64,000 nt of DNA from Paenibacillus terricola (GTDB taxonomy: Bacteria; Bacillota; Bacilli; Paenibacillales; Paenibacillaceae), in the NCBI RefSeq assembly GCF_014779765.1, contig NZ_JACXZA010000006.1:124001-188000 (forward strand), in the 5' to 3' direction. The position numbers were made by a program, and so were the translations under genes. Positions 30,003 to 38,761 of the stretch are shown here, piece after piece. Under the pieces are notes generated by a model. The model was given only the letters and a program-made list of their open reading frames with translations, was not told the origin of the DNA and ran no database searches. The first letter of the stretch is position 1, and each line of letters begins with the position of its first letter.

Positions 30003-31310
30003 TTGGTCAAAAAGTTCATGGAAATTTCGCGCGTCACAACAGCATCCGCTTTAGCCGCTGCTCTCATCTTCGGCGGCACATCTTTGCCTCATTCTAGTAA
30101 TATAGTTGAAGCTCAGACAGTTACCACCAGTTCTGCCGTTTCCGCGCAGGCCGTTGACGACTATCATATCGTCGCCGTCGGCGATTCGTTGACCGTTGGA
30201 TACATTAACGGAATGGAGAAGGAAGCGAATCCTGTCCCATACGGTTATGTTGAACGGGTGTACGAACAAGCATTGTTCCACGGCCTTCGTGCTTCAGTGT
30301 CCCACTATGGCATCCTTGGCCTGACAACGGAAGGACTGCAGCATTATATTGAAGCAGCCGAGAAAGGCGAAGCTGTTAAGGCGGTTGACTTGCCATTCGG
30401 AACGTCCAAGGATCCTCGCATTGATCAACTTGCTGCAGCGACGCCACAGCTGTTCGCTGATCTGGAAGCGGCTGATCTCGTGACGATTACGACCGGCTCG
30501 AACGATTTTCTAACCGTATTCGATAAACTGAAGGATGGCACAGGCGCGGCGGCAGTTGCCGAGATGCTTCCTATCTTCGAGCAGCAGCTTGAAGCTTCAT
30601 TGCGTGCAGTCATCGGTATTAATCCTAAAGCCGAAATCGTCGTGTCTGACCTGTATAACCCTGCACCACACAACAAACTGCTCATTAGCGAGGAAGCTTA
30701 TCAAGCGCTTGCTCAAGCAAGTCAAGACGTACGCTCCCGCATTGAGAATGTCGCCAAGAAATTGACGGATGAAGGCTTCAACGTACGCGTCGCTCATGTT
30801 GGCGATCCATTCCTCGGCCATGAGCTCGAATATACGACGGTAGCCAAAGGCGATTTCCATCCGAACGCGAAAGGCTACACATCGATGGGCAAATCGTTTA
30901 GTCAAGCCATCTGGGGCGACTATCGCGAAGTTGCGCCGCGTGCGGCCGATGTGCCAATATCCGTTGTCGTAGCTGGCAAAGAACTGCAAACGGCAAACAA
31001 GCCTGTGTTGAAAAATAACAAGACGTACGTTCCAATGCGCGACATTACCGACGCGATGGGCGCCCTGCTCAAATGGGACGGCAAGACGCAGACAGCAACC
31101 GTTACGTTTGGTGACCGTGTCGTTGCCATCACGATCGGCGCTAAGACGATGGTCATCAACGGCACAACGGTTGCGCTCGACACGCCAGCCTACCTGCAGA
31201 AAGTTGGCAAGGAGACGAAGACGTACCTCCCGCTTGCTGCGTTGTCTGATGGACTCGGTTTCCAAGTCATTTATCGCGGTACCCTTAAGACGGCCTTCAT
31301 TAATAAGTGA
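30003..31310 (+). CDS. Secreted SGNH/GDSL hydrolase with copper-amine-oxidase-like C-terminal domain
   Basis: A 435-aa secreted hydrolase. A signal peptide (about 1-38) has KK, a hydrophobic stretch TASALAAALIFGG and cleavage near VEAQ. The SGNH domain has block I AVGDSLTVGY with the catalytic Ser, TGSNDF as block III, and the Asp-His pair in GDFHPNAKGY. Residues about 315-435 form a Cu_amine_oxidN1-like repeat domain (NNKTYVPMRDI, KTYLPLAAL), common in Paenibacillus surface proteins. The start is TTG after GGGGAAGTGA; an ATG at codon 6 is an alternative. Likely an esterase or deacetylase acting on extracellular glycans or lipids; the substrate is unknown. Confidence 0.88.
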   Translation: MVKKFMEISRVTTASALAAALIFGGTSLPHSSNIVEAQTVTTSSAVSAQAVDDYHIVAVGDSLTVGYINGMEKEANPVPYGYVERVYEQALFHGLRASVSHYGILGLTTEGLQHYIEAAEKGEAVKAVDLPFGTSKDPRIDQLAAATPQLFADLEAADLVTITTGSNDFLTVFDKLKDGTGAAAVAEMLPIFEQQLEASLRAVIGINPKAEIVVSDLYNPAPHNKLLISEEAYQALAQASQDVRSRIENVAKKLTDEGFNVRVAHVGDPFLGHELEYTTVAKGDFHPNAKGYTSMGKSFSQAIWGDYREVAPRAADVPISVVVAGKELQTANKPVLKNNKTYVPMRDITDAMGALLKWDGKTQTATVTFGDRVVAITIGAKTMVINGTTVALDTPAYLQKVGKETKTYLPLAALSDGLGFQVIYRGTLKTAFINK

Positions 31311-31347
31311 TTAGTCATGTAGCTCATTCTTATTCAAAATATGTCAT

Positions 31348-31420
31348 AAAAGCTTGGCGTGTGCCTACGCAGGTTCCGATACGGAACTGGCGGCGGTGCG
31401 TGCCAAGCTTTATTTATATC
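31348..31420 (+). terminator. Long hairpin terminator after SGNH hydrolase
   Basis: AAAGCTTGGC at 31349-31358 pairs with GCCAAGCTTT at 31402-31411; an inner GTTCC/GGAAC hairpin lies between. A T-rich tail follows on the plus strand, about 40 bases after the stop. Confidence 0.65.
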
Positions 31421-31527
31421 GGATGCATATTGCCTGCTGGCTCTGCGTTGCGGAGCGTAGACCAACTGTATTTCTGCACCTTATTGCGCTCGATAATGAC
31501 TTGCCATTTCGGTACTCTCAGTGCCAC

Positions 31528-32110
31528 GTAGGTGTAGTCTTGCACCTACGCTCATCATTTCGACGCTCTCTGCTCTACATAGGTGCAGTATTGCACCTAC
31601 GTTCACCATTTCGACGATCTCGGCTCTACGTAGGTGCAGTCTTGCACCTACGCTCATCATTTCGACGCTCTCGGCTCCACGTAGGTGCAGTTTTGCACCT
31701 ACGTTCACCATTTCGACGCTCTCAGCTCTACGTAGGTGCAGTCTAGCACCTACGCTCATCATTTCGACGCTCTCGGCTCTACGTAGGTGCAGTTTTGCAC
31801 CTACGCTCATCATTTCGACGCTCTCGGCTCTACATAGGTGCAGTATTGCACCTACGTTCATCATTTCGGCGCTCTCGGCTCCACGTAGGTGCAGTTTTGC
31901 ACCTACGTTCACCATTTCGACGCTCTCAGCTCTACGTAGGTGCAGTCTAGCACCTACGCTCATCATTTCGACGCTCTCGGCTCTACGTAGGTGCAGTTTT
32001 GCACCTACGCTCATCATTTCGACGCTCTCGGCTCTACATAGGTGCAGTATTGCACCTACGTTCATCATTTCGGCGCTCTCTGCTCTACGTAGGTGCAGTT
32101 TTGCACCTAC
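31528..32110. repeat. Tandem array of a 51-bp palindromic repeat (12 palindromes)
   Basis: Twelve palindromes of the form GTAGGTGCA-N4-TGCACCTAC occur at exact 51-bp spacing (starts at 31528, 31579, 31630 and so on to 32089). They are separated by a conserved spacer containing TCATCATTTCGACGCTCT. Four-base loop variants define a 204-bp higher-order unit duplicated at 31681-31884 and 31885-32088. Because 51 is a multiple of three, frames stay open on both strands (31481-32068 minus, 31521-32195 plus). I do not regard these as genes. A degenerate array of the same period lies at 35274-35431. Confidence 0.9.
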
Positions 32111-32162
32111 GCATCCAATCCAGCGGATTTCATTATCAAATGTTTACGTGTGCCGAAACGAC

Positions 32163-32201
32163 AAAAACGCCAGGTGCGACGTGAAGTGCACCTAGCGTTT
32201 T
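32163..32201 (-). terminator. Bidirectional terminator after pip
   Basis: AAAACGC and GCGTTTT close a stem whose inner part is CAGGTGC/GCACCT, followed by five T on the minus strand. The inner arms match the palindrome of the neighbouring array, so the terminator may derive from the repeat. Confidence 0.75.
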
Positions 32202-32215
32202 GTACAATATATTAG

Positions 32216-34294
32216 TTATGCTGTAACCGGTGTTGGCTGCGATTTGCCTTCTCCGCCGTTCTTGCGCGATTGCTGCTTGTGTTTGAGCATGAAGTAACCA
32301 AGCGTCAATGCCGCGAAGACAGCGCCGTAGATGGCGAGCGTCCCCATGCTGCTGCGAACGAGCGCGAAGTCGCCGCTGGAGATCGCTGCCTTGAAGCCTG
32401 CTACTGCATACGTCATTGGCATCCATTCGCCAACCGTCTGGAGCCAAGCAGGTACAAGCTCTTTAGGATACGTACCCGAGCTGCTCGTCAGCTGCAGAAT
32501 CAAGATAATAATCGAGATGAAACGGCCTGGCTGATCCAGCAGTGTAACGAAGAACTGGATAATCATCATGAAGGACAAGCTCGTTACAAGGCTAAGTCCA
32601 ATGAACCAACCCACGCTTTGTACCTCAAGTCCGATCGCATACAGCAGAATCACATCGGCGAGCAAGGTCTGAACAATGCCGACGAGAATGAACAACAGCG
32701 CCTTACTCGTAAACCAGCTGCCGCCGTTACGCGGGCGTCCTGCGCTGTCGCGCATTGGCAGTACAATCGTCGACAGCAGTGCGCCAACGAACAGGCCTAG
32801 ACCCAAGCTATATGGAGCAAAACCAGTTCCGTAGTTCGGTACCGATGTCAGCTTCTTCTCGCTCACTTCAACCGGACCTGCGAACATATCGGCTTTCTTC
32901 TCGTTGCTGCTGCCGTCAGTCGACAGCTGCTCCGATGTCGAGCTCGATGCCTCGCCGAGCTTATCCGCGAGCTCTGCCGATCCGTCGGCGAGCTTGCCGA
33001 CGCCGTCCGTCAATGCAGCCGAGCCATCGGCGAGCTGCCCCGAGCCGCTCGCGAGCTCAGCGGCGCCAGCACCTGCCGCGGCTGCGCCAGCGGCGGCCTG
33101 CTTGGCGCCCGACGCGAGCTGCGCGGCTCCGCCGGCAAGCTTCGCGCCGCCGTTCGCTGCGCCTTCGAGCTTCGCGTCGAAGGCGGTCAACCCCTGCAGC
33201 AGGGTCGAATTCCCCTGCTGCAGCTCGCTCGCGCCAGCGGCCAATTGGCCGCCGCTGGTCGCGAGCCCGTCTGCGCCGGCGGCCACAGCTTTGGCCGCGG
33301 CGATCAACTGCTGCAGCGCCTCCTGCTGCGCCGCTGCAGCATCGCCGCCTTCGGCGGCTCCGCCAGCGGCAGCTGCGGATGCGAAGGCATCCAGCTGCGC
33401 CGCCAGCTGCGCGGCGCCCGAGGCGAGCTTCGTCTCCGCCTCATGCGCCGCTTTCGCTCCCGATGCCAGCTTCGCGCCGGCATCGGCCGCTTTCCCTGCG
33501 CCGGCCGTTAATTGGCCGGACGCCTCATGCAGCTTGCCGAGCCCGCTTCCCAGCTCGGCCGCGCTCTTGCTGAGCGACGCCGCGCCGCTTGCGACCTGCG
33601 CTGCGCCGTCGCTTACTTTTTTTACGCCGGACTGAAGCCCCAGCGTGCCATCCGCAAGCTTCTCCAGATTGCGCTGCAAAGTCGCCGCGCCATCCTTCGC
33701 TTCCGTTGCGCCGCTCGATAGCTTGCCAGCGCCATCGCTTGCATCCGCGAAGCCGTCGGCAACCTTGCCGAACTGCTCCAGCATCGTCTCTGCGTACGAC
33801 TTCGTCACTTCCTTAGACAATGACGATTTCAGCTCTGTAATCGCCGCGTTGCCGATCTTCGATGCGGTGAAGCTGAGACTTTCATTCGTCACGTAGGTGA
33901 GCTTCGAAGGCGTCGGCTCAGCATCCATAAGCGTCGTCGCTTCCTTCGAGAAGTCGCTAGGAATTTCGAGCGCGAGGTAATAACGGCCGTCTTTTACGCC
34001 AGCCTCCGCCTCGTCCTTATCGACAAAAGCCCACTTGAACTTATCGTTGTCCTTCAGGTTATCGACGAGTTCACTGCCAAGAGCCAACTGTTTCCCATTA
34101 AGCTCCGCCCCTACGTCCTCATTTACAACCGCGACCGGCAGCTCATTCGTCCGTCCATACGGATCCCAGAACGCCCCGACGAGCATCCCGCTGTACATAA
34201 TCGGAATGAACAAAATACCAATGACAGATATAAGTACCTTCTTGTTTCTTACAATATCGAGCAACTCCTGCCCGAATAAGCGCATGCCCTGCAT
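32216..34294 (-). CDS. YhgE/Pip family membrane protein (ABC-2 type)
   Basis: A 692-aa membrane protein. The N-terminal part (about 1-165) has one membrane helix (19-41) followed by the conserved GAFWDPYGRTNELPVAVVNED segment of the YhgE/Pip domain. Residues about 185-455 form an Ala/Gly-rich array of heptad-like repeats (LASGAxQLASGA), predicted coiled coil outside the membrane. The C-terminal part has five hydrophobic helices typical of ABC-2 permeases. AAAGGAGG lies 8 bases before the ATG. It follows the tetR gene on the same strand with a palindromic operator between them. Relatives serve as phage receptor (Lactococcus Pip) or in protein secretion; the role here is unknown. Confidence 0.88.
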   Translation of the reverse strand: MQGMRLFGQELLDIVRNKKVLISVIGILFIPIMYSGMLVGAFWDPYGRTNELPVAVVNEDVGAELNGKQLALGSELVDNLKDNDKFKWAFVDKDEAEAGVKDGRYYLALEIPSDFSKEATTLMDAEPTPSKLTYVTNESLSFTASKIGNAAITELKSSLSKEVTKSYAETMLEQFGKVADGFADASDGAGKLSSGATEAKDGAATLQRNLEKLADGTLGLQSGVKKVSDGAAQVASGAASLSKSAAELGSGLGKLHEASGQLTAGAGKAADAGAKLASGAKAAHEAETKLASGAAQLAAQLDAFASAAAAGGAAEGGDAAAAQQEALQQLIAAAKAVAAGADGLATSGGQLAAGASELQQGNSTLLQGLTAFDAKLEGAANGGAKLAGGAAQLASGAKQAAAGAAAAGAGAAELASGSGQLADGSAALTDGVGKLADGSAELADKLGEASSSTSEQLSTDGSSNEKKADMFAGPVEVSEKKLTSVPNYGTGFAPYSLGLGLFVGALLSTIVLPMRDSAGRPRNGGSWFTSKALLFILVGIVQTLLADVILLYAIGLEVQSVGWFIGLSLVTSLSFMMIIQFFVTLLDQPGRFISIIILILQLTSSSGTYPKELVPAWLQTVGEWMPMTYAVAGFKAAISSGDFALVRSSMGTLAIYGAVFAALTLGYFMLKHKQQSRKNGGEGKSQPTPVTA

Positions 34295-34319
34295 AGAGGC
34301 GTCCTCCTTTATTAGCTTC

Positions 34320-34337
34320 GGTCAGAACATTCTGACC
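34320..34337. promoter_or_regulatory. Palindromic operator candidate upstream of pip
   Basis: GGTCAGAA-CA-TTCTGACC, a perfect 8-bp inverted repeat in the tetR-pip gap. The same GGTCAG half-sites recur upstream of tetR (35144-35170), pointing to the TetR protein as the binder. Confidence 0.7.
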
Positions 34338-34431
34338 GTTTTGCTCATTTGGTCATTTTATTGGTGAAAAATAGAGCGGTTATCCGCTCTTTCCTCAATA
34401 AACTACCTATCTATATCAACGCATCGGGCCG

Positions 34432-35022
34432 TTAACCCTTCGCGCAAATACCATGCTTGAACAGCCCCGTCAATTGCTCGGCTACCTCTTCCTTCGTAAG
34501 CGGTGCGTGCCTGCGGCTCCACTCAGCGGCAAGCGCCAGATACACCCTGATCATCATGAAAGCCGTGATCGACGGATTCACATCTCTTAGCTCGCCTTTC
34601 TCCTGCGCAGCGCGTATCTCGCGTTCGATGAAACCAATGACCGCATCCTCGAGCGTCCCAAGCCCTTCGCTTACTATCGAGGTCCCAACCTCGCGTTCTT
34701 CCTGCGTCAGTTTGACAACCAGCTCATGCGTTTCGCGGAACTGCAGAACGCCATACATCGCATCCGTCAGATTGTCGAAGAAAGAGCGGTTCTCCTCAAT
34801 CCGGCCGACGACAACCGCCTTCATCTCCGACGTTAGCCGACGAATGATTTCGCCGAACAGCTCCTCCTTCGTCGCAAAAAACGTATAGATTGTTCCTTTG
34901 CCCACACCAGCAAGCTTAGCTACCAGCTCCATCGTCGTTGCCTTATAACCAAACATCGTAAACGACTTCGCCGCAGCTTCAACAATCAGCACCTTGCGGT
35001 CTACCGTTTTCTTCTCCGCCAT
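34432..35022 (-). CDS. TetR family transcriptional regulator
   Basis: A 196-aa regulator with an N-terminal HTH (about 8-55: VLIVEAAAKSFTMFGYKATTMELVAKLAGVGKGTIYTFFATKEELF) and a helical ligand domain resembling TetR_C of the YhgD/YvdT type. The ATG at 35022 follows AAAGGAG by about 9 bases; 21 further upstream codons are open but lack a site. It lies just upstream of pip on the same strand. Inverted GGTCAG half-sites upstream of both genes suggest autoregulation and control of pip. Confidence 0.9.
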   Translation of the reverse strand: MAEKKTVDRKVLIVEAAAKSFTMFGYKATTMELVAKLAGVGKGTIYTFFATKEELFGEIIRRLTSEMKAVVVGRIEENRSFFDNLTDAMYGVLQFRETHELVVKLTQEEREVGTSIVSEGLGTLEDAVIGFIEREIRAAQEKGELRDVNPSITAFMMIRVYLALAAEWSRRHAPLTKEEVAEQLTGLFKHGICAKG

Positions 35023-35143
35023 CTGATCACCGCTCCTTTCTTCAAATCGTAATTTGTGAACTCGCAAATATATGGTTACCTTCATTCCTGTGACGGCACG
35101 TTAATGGGTATCCCGCTTTGCTTCGGTCAACCTTCCAATACCG

Positions 35144-35170
35144 ACTGACCAGAATTCAATTTCGGTCAGT
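35144..35170. promoter_or_regulatory. TetR half-site pair upstream of tetR
   Basis: ACTGACC (35144-35150) and GGTCAGT (35164-35170) form an inverted repeat with a 13-base spacer. A further GGTCAA (35125-35130) lies upstream. The sites match the pip operator arms. Confidence 0.55.
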
Positions 35171-35273
35171 TGGTCAAACAAAATGTTACCACGATTCATC
35201 GCTGCATTCAAGTCACTTTCACTACTTTTTTATTGGCAGCTTGGCAATGCCGCTCGATCTCACTCTCACCTAT

Positions 35274-35431
35274 GTAAGTGTACTTCTGCATCTACTTCCG
35301 CGAGCCCGTCGTTTGTCGCACACCTTAAGTGCACTTCTGCACCCTACATCCACCATCATTCCGTTCTTTTACCAACGTAAGTGCACTTCTACACCTACTA
35401 AACCAAACGTAGGTGCATTGCTGCACCTACG
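35274..35431. repeat. Degenerate second array of the 51-bp repeat
   Basis: Palindrome remnants (GTAAGTGTACTTCTGCATCTAC and related) start near 35274, 35325 and 35377, again about 51 bases apart, with a near-perfect copy GTAGGTGCATTGCTGCACC at 35409. The two arrays bracket tetR-pip. Confidence 0.7.
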
Positions 35432-35474
35432 CCTCTCCTCCGCCACTCCCGCAGCGGCGCCCTTTAGCTAGCTA

Positions 35475-35867
35475 TTACATCCCATAATCCCGCTTCACGA
35501 TGGACAGCGTCTCTAGTCCGCGCTCAGCCCAACGTTTGAGCCTGTCCAGATCAGCTGCTTCTTCTTCCAGTGCGCGCACCAGCGACGCTTGGTAATCCGG
35601 CACCTCGCCGTGGAATGGCTCTAGATCTTGATACACGCACAGCGCCTTCTCCGTATAGCTGAGCGCCTTGCGTTCGTGGAACATCGGTACGTCTGGATCG
35701 TATGGGCAGTGCAAATTCCCCTGCTGCGGATGCTTCAGCACCGCGAGCACCTGCACGACTGCGCGTGGTCCGCCTGTCTCCCAAACCTTACCTGCGTACA
35801 CACCCGTCTTATAGGTCATGCGCACCAGCTGATCTTTTTCCGGCTGATTCTGCTGCGAAAACTTCAT
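35475..35867 (-). CDS. kapB: Kinase-associated protein B (sporulation phosphorelay)
   Basis: A 130-aa protein of the KapB family (PF08810), known in Bacillus subtilis as a factor needed for KinB input to the sporulation phosphorelay. The recognisable core is VRMTYKTGVYAGKVWE, VVQVLAVLKHPQQGNLHCPY, FHERKALSYTEKA and PFHGEVPDYQASL. The ATG at 35867 follows TGGAG by 7 bases and gives the family's normal length; 24 extra codons upstream are open but unlikely. No kinB lies nearby. Lipoprotein processing is not evident at this N terminus. Confidence 0.85.
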   Translation of the reverse strand: MKFSQQNQPEKDQLVRMTYKTGVYAGKVWETGGPRAVVQVLAVLKHPQQGNLHCPYDPDVPMFHERKALSYTEKALCVYQDLEPFHGEVPDYQASLVRALEEEAADLDRLKRWAERGLETLSIVKRDYGM

Positions 35868-36107
35868 CTTATACTCCACAACCTTTCCATATGATAATAC
35901 CTCAATCGAAGCAATTCGATGATGAACGATCGCGCGCACACGATCTGAAACCTAAAATTTAGATTAAATTAATGCCTACATCTAATGCAAGCTTCAATTG
36001 TGATCTTGTGTTTACGGGCAAAAGCATCGTAATATGGTAATATGACTATCGCCGCGTGCACGTTTGCGGCTTTATTAATGATGCGGTTTAGAAAAGTGGG
36101 GGAGTCC

Positions 36108-37229
36108 ATGCGTAAGAAAAGGGTGCTACTGCTCTCCGAAGGGTTCGGTTCAGGACATACTCAAGCCGCCTACGCGCTCGCAGTCGGCCTCCGTCTTTCG
36201 TCGCCGGCTATTCAGACGCGCGTCATTGAACTGGGGAAGTTTCTTAACCCAGTCGTTGGTCCATTAATTGTATCGGCATACAGGAAGACTGTCAGCAAAC
36301 AGCCGAAGTTGGTCGGCATGATGTATAGAAGTAATTATCATAAATCGCTCAATCGGTTTACCCAGCTTGCTCTGCACCGTGTATTTTACACCCATACGTC
36401 GCAAGTTATTGATCAATTAAAGCCTGATTTGATTATTTGCACGCATCCGGTCCCGAATGCCGTTGTGTCTCGATTGAAACGACTCGGACAGGAAGATGTG
36501 CAGCTCTGCACCGTCATTACCGATTATGATGCGCATGGCACTTGGATCAGTCAGGAGGTCAATCATTACCTTGTCTCCACGCCAAAGGTAAAGCGCAAGC
36601 TGATGGAGCGCGGCGTTGAAGGAGAGCGGATCGAAGTAACCGGCATTCCGGTTCATCCGAGCTTCTGGCAGACGAATGATCGCAGCGAGGTGCTGAAGCA
36701 ATTTGGCCTGCGGGACATGCCAACAGTGCTCGTTATGGGCGGCGGCTGGGGATTGATGGACGAAGACGACCAACTGCTCGATTATATGACGGAATGGCGC
36801 AATCGCGTGCAGCTGATTGTCTGCGTAGGAAGCAATGAGAAGATGAAGGAGAAGCTGCTGCAAGAGGAGCGCTTCAATCATCCGAATGTCCATATCCTCG
36901 GCTTTACCCGCGAGGTAAGCAAGCTGATGGATGTAGCCGATTTGCTCGTGACGAAGCCTGGCGGCATGACATGCACGGAAGGCTTGAGTAAAGGGCTCCC
37001 GATGTTGTTCTACAAGCCGATCCCTGGACAAGAAGAAGAGAACAGCGAATATTTTGTGCAAAATGGTTTTGCCGAAATGCTCAATACGCGCGATACGATC
37101 GATAAATGGTTTAAGCGTATTCAAGAATGCGAGGCCTTCGCAGAGTTTAGACAAGCGTTGCTGCGCAAACGCAATGAACAATATGATCCGCGAGAATGTA
37201 CGGATGCCGTCCTGCGATTTATGCAGTGA
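36108..37229 (+). CDS. UgtP/MGDG-synthase-like glycosyltransferase
   Basis: A 373-aa GT28-family enzyme. It starts with KKRVLLLSEGFGSGHTQAAYAL, the MGDG_synth domain (PF06925) signature, followed by LKPDLIICTHP and, in the C-terminal half, VTKPGGMTCTEGLSKGLPML, the UDP-sugar site. Relatives transfer glucose or galactose to diacylglycerol, making the anchor glycolipid of lipoteichoic acid; this is the likely role. The ATG at 36108 gives the family N terminus, though GGGGGAG is close (about 4 bases); an ATG nine codons upstream is the alternative. Confidence 0.85.
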   Translation: MRKKRVLLLSEGFGSGHTQAAYALAVGLRLSSPAIQTRVIELGKFLNPVVGPLIVSAYRKTVSKQPKLVGMMYRSNYHKSLNRFTQLALHRVFYTHTSQVIDQLKPDLIICTHPVPNAVVSRLKRLGQEDVQLCTVITDYDAHGTWISQEVNHYLVSTPKVKRKLMERGVEGERIEVTGIPVHPSFWQTNDRSEVLKQFGLRDMPTVLVMGGGWGLMDEDDQLLDYMTEWRNRVQLIVCVGSNEKMKEKLLQEERFNHPNVHILGFTREVSKLMDVADLLVTKPGGMTCTEGLSKGLPMLFYKPIPGQEEENSEYFVQNGFAEMLNTRDTIDKWFKRIQECEAFAEFRQALLRKRNEQYDPRECTDAVLRFMQ

Positions 37230-37348
37230 CGGCTGTTTTCTTTTATTGTCCGTTAGAAGTTAGGAAGTCATTGATCCGTTCGCCTAGGGCAGGAATATTT
37301 CCACTCGCTGCAGGGTATAGTTAGCCCATAGGAACGGGAGGGGTACGG

Positions 37349-38761
37349 ATGGAAGGTAAAAGTTTAGATGGCAAAACGATCATTATTCGCCTTGAGATCG
37401 ATACGCGTACGGTAGGGTTTGGCGCCGCAGCTGCAGCGCTAGAAACGGCTGGCGGCGACATTATCGCGATCGACGTCATTCAGACAGGACGCGACAAGAC
37501 TGTCCGTGACTTAACGGTCAAGGTAGCCGAGACGTCTAGCATCGACCGCATTTCGAAGACGCTGTCTGCTGTTCCCGGCATTCGGCTCGTTAACGTCTCA
37601 GACCGCACCTTCCTGCTTCACCTCGGCGGCAAAATCACGATTCAACCCAAGACGCCGATCCAGAACCGCGACGACCTGTCGCGGGTATATACGCCCGAGG
37701 TCGCGCGTGTCTGTCAGGCGATTCACGCAGACCCCTCTAAGGCGTTCACGTTGACGATCAAACGCAACACCGTAGCTGTCGTCTCTGATGGAAGCGCAGT
37801 GCTTGGTCTAGGTAACATAGGCCCTTATGCAGCCATGCCTGTTATGGAGGGCAAAGCGATGCTGTTCAAACAGTTCGCGGACGTCGACGCGTTCCCGATT
37901 TGTCTGGATACGCAAGATACAGAAGCCATCATTACAGCTGTCCGCAATATAGCCCCTGCCTTCGGCGGTATTAACCTTGAAGATATCTCTGCCCCACGCT
38001 GCTTCGAGATCGAACAGCGGCTGCGGGATGAGCTTGATATACCGGTCTTTCATGATGATCAACATGGAACAGCAGTCGTGCTGTACGCTGGACTGCTTAA
38101 TGCATTGAAGCTGTCAGGACGTACGCTCGCTTCGTCCCGTATCGTTGTATGCGGCATCGGCGCGGCAGGCACAGCCTGCACCAAGATGTTGTTGGCAGGC
38201 GGTGCTACAAACATCATCGGTGTCGACCGCAGCGGCATTCTGAATGCGAACAATACGTACGATAATCCGACCTGGCAGTGGTATGCCGAGCATACGAACC
38301 CACAGCGCGTATCCGGCGGTCTCGCAGAAGCTGTAGCAGGTGCGGATGTGTTCATCGGCGTGTCAGCCGGCGGTATCCTCACCCGCGAGCATGTGCTAAC
38401 GATGGCGCCTGATCCTGTCGTCTTCGCGATGGCGAACCCCGAGCCTGAGATACGTCCAGAGAAGGTTGAGGACATCGTCAGCGTCTTCGCAACGGGTCGT
38501 TCGGATTACCCGAACCAGATTAACAACGTCCTGTGCTTCCCGGGTATATTCCGCGGGGCGCTCGAATGCCGTGCATCCACTATTAATGAGGAAATGAAGC
38601 TGGCTGCAGCCGAAGCCATCGCTTCCGTCATTAGCGACGATGAGCTCAGCCGCATGTACATCATCCCGAGCGTGTTCAACGCGCGCGTCGTCGAAGAAGT
38701 CCGCCGCCGCGTCATCGACGCCGCGAGGCGCTCCGGCGTTGCTCGCCGCCAGCGGGAGTAA
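37349..38761 (+). CDS. NAD(P)-dependent malic enzyme with N-terminal ACT domain
   Basis: A 470-aa enzyme oxidatively decarboxylating malate to pyruvate. Residues 1-85 form an ACT domain (IIIRLEIDTRTVGFGAAAAAL), a probable amino-acid or metabolite sensor found on YtsJ-like malic enzymes. The catalytic domain has SDGSAVLGLGNIGPYAAMPVMEGKA, the metal site INLEDISAPRCFEIE and DIPVFHDDQHGTAVV. The NAD(P)-binding fold begins at IVVCGIGAAGTAC. GGGAGGGG lies 7 bases before the ATG. Confidence 0.94.
   Translation: MEGKSLDGKTIIIRLEIDTRTVGFGAAAAALETAGGDIIAIDVIQTGRDKTVRDLTVKVAETSSIDRISKTLSAVPGIRLVNVSDRTFLLHLGGKITIQPKTPIQNRDDLSRVYTPEVARVCQAIHADPSKAFTLTIKRNTVAVVSDGSAVLGLGNIGPYAAMPVMEGKAMLFKQFADVDAFPICLDTQDTEAIITAVRNIAPAFGGINLEDISAPRCFEIEQRLRDELDIPVFHDDQHGTAVVLYAGLLNALKLSGRTLASSRIVVCGIGAAGTACTKMLLAGGATNIIGVDRSGILNANNTYDNPTWQWYAEHTNPQRVSGGLAEAVAGADVFIGVSAGGILTREHVLTMAPDPVVFAMANPEPEIRPEKVEDIVSVFATGRSDYPNQINNVLCFPGIFRGALECRASTINEEMKLAAAEAIASVISDDELSRMYIIPSVFNARVVEEVRRRVIDAARRSGVARRQRE

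Noticed and set aside
31521-32195. Array at 31.5 kb considered as CRISPR
   Set aside because: The intervals between palindromes are themselves conserved instead of unique spacers, and no cas gene is present.
32755-33635. Arg/Ser/Ala-rich plus-strand frames opposite pip
   Set aside because: They mirror the repetitive coiled-coil coding sequence and have no start context.
34035-34367. 110-aa plus-strand frame in the pip/tetR gap
   Set aside because: Antisense to the conserved pip N terminus and its operator; no start signal.
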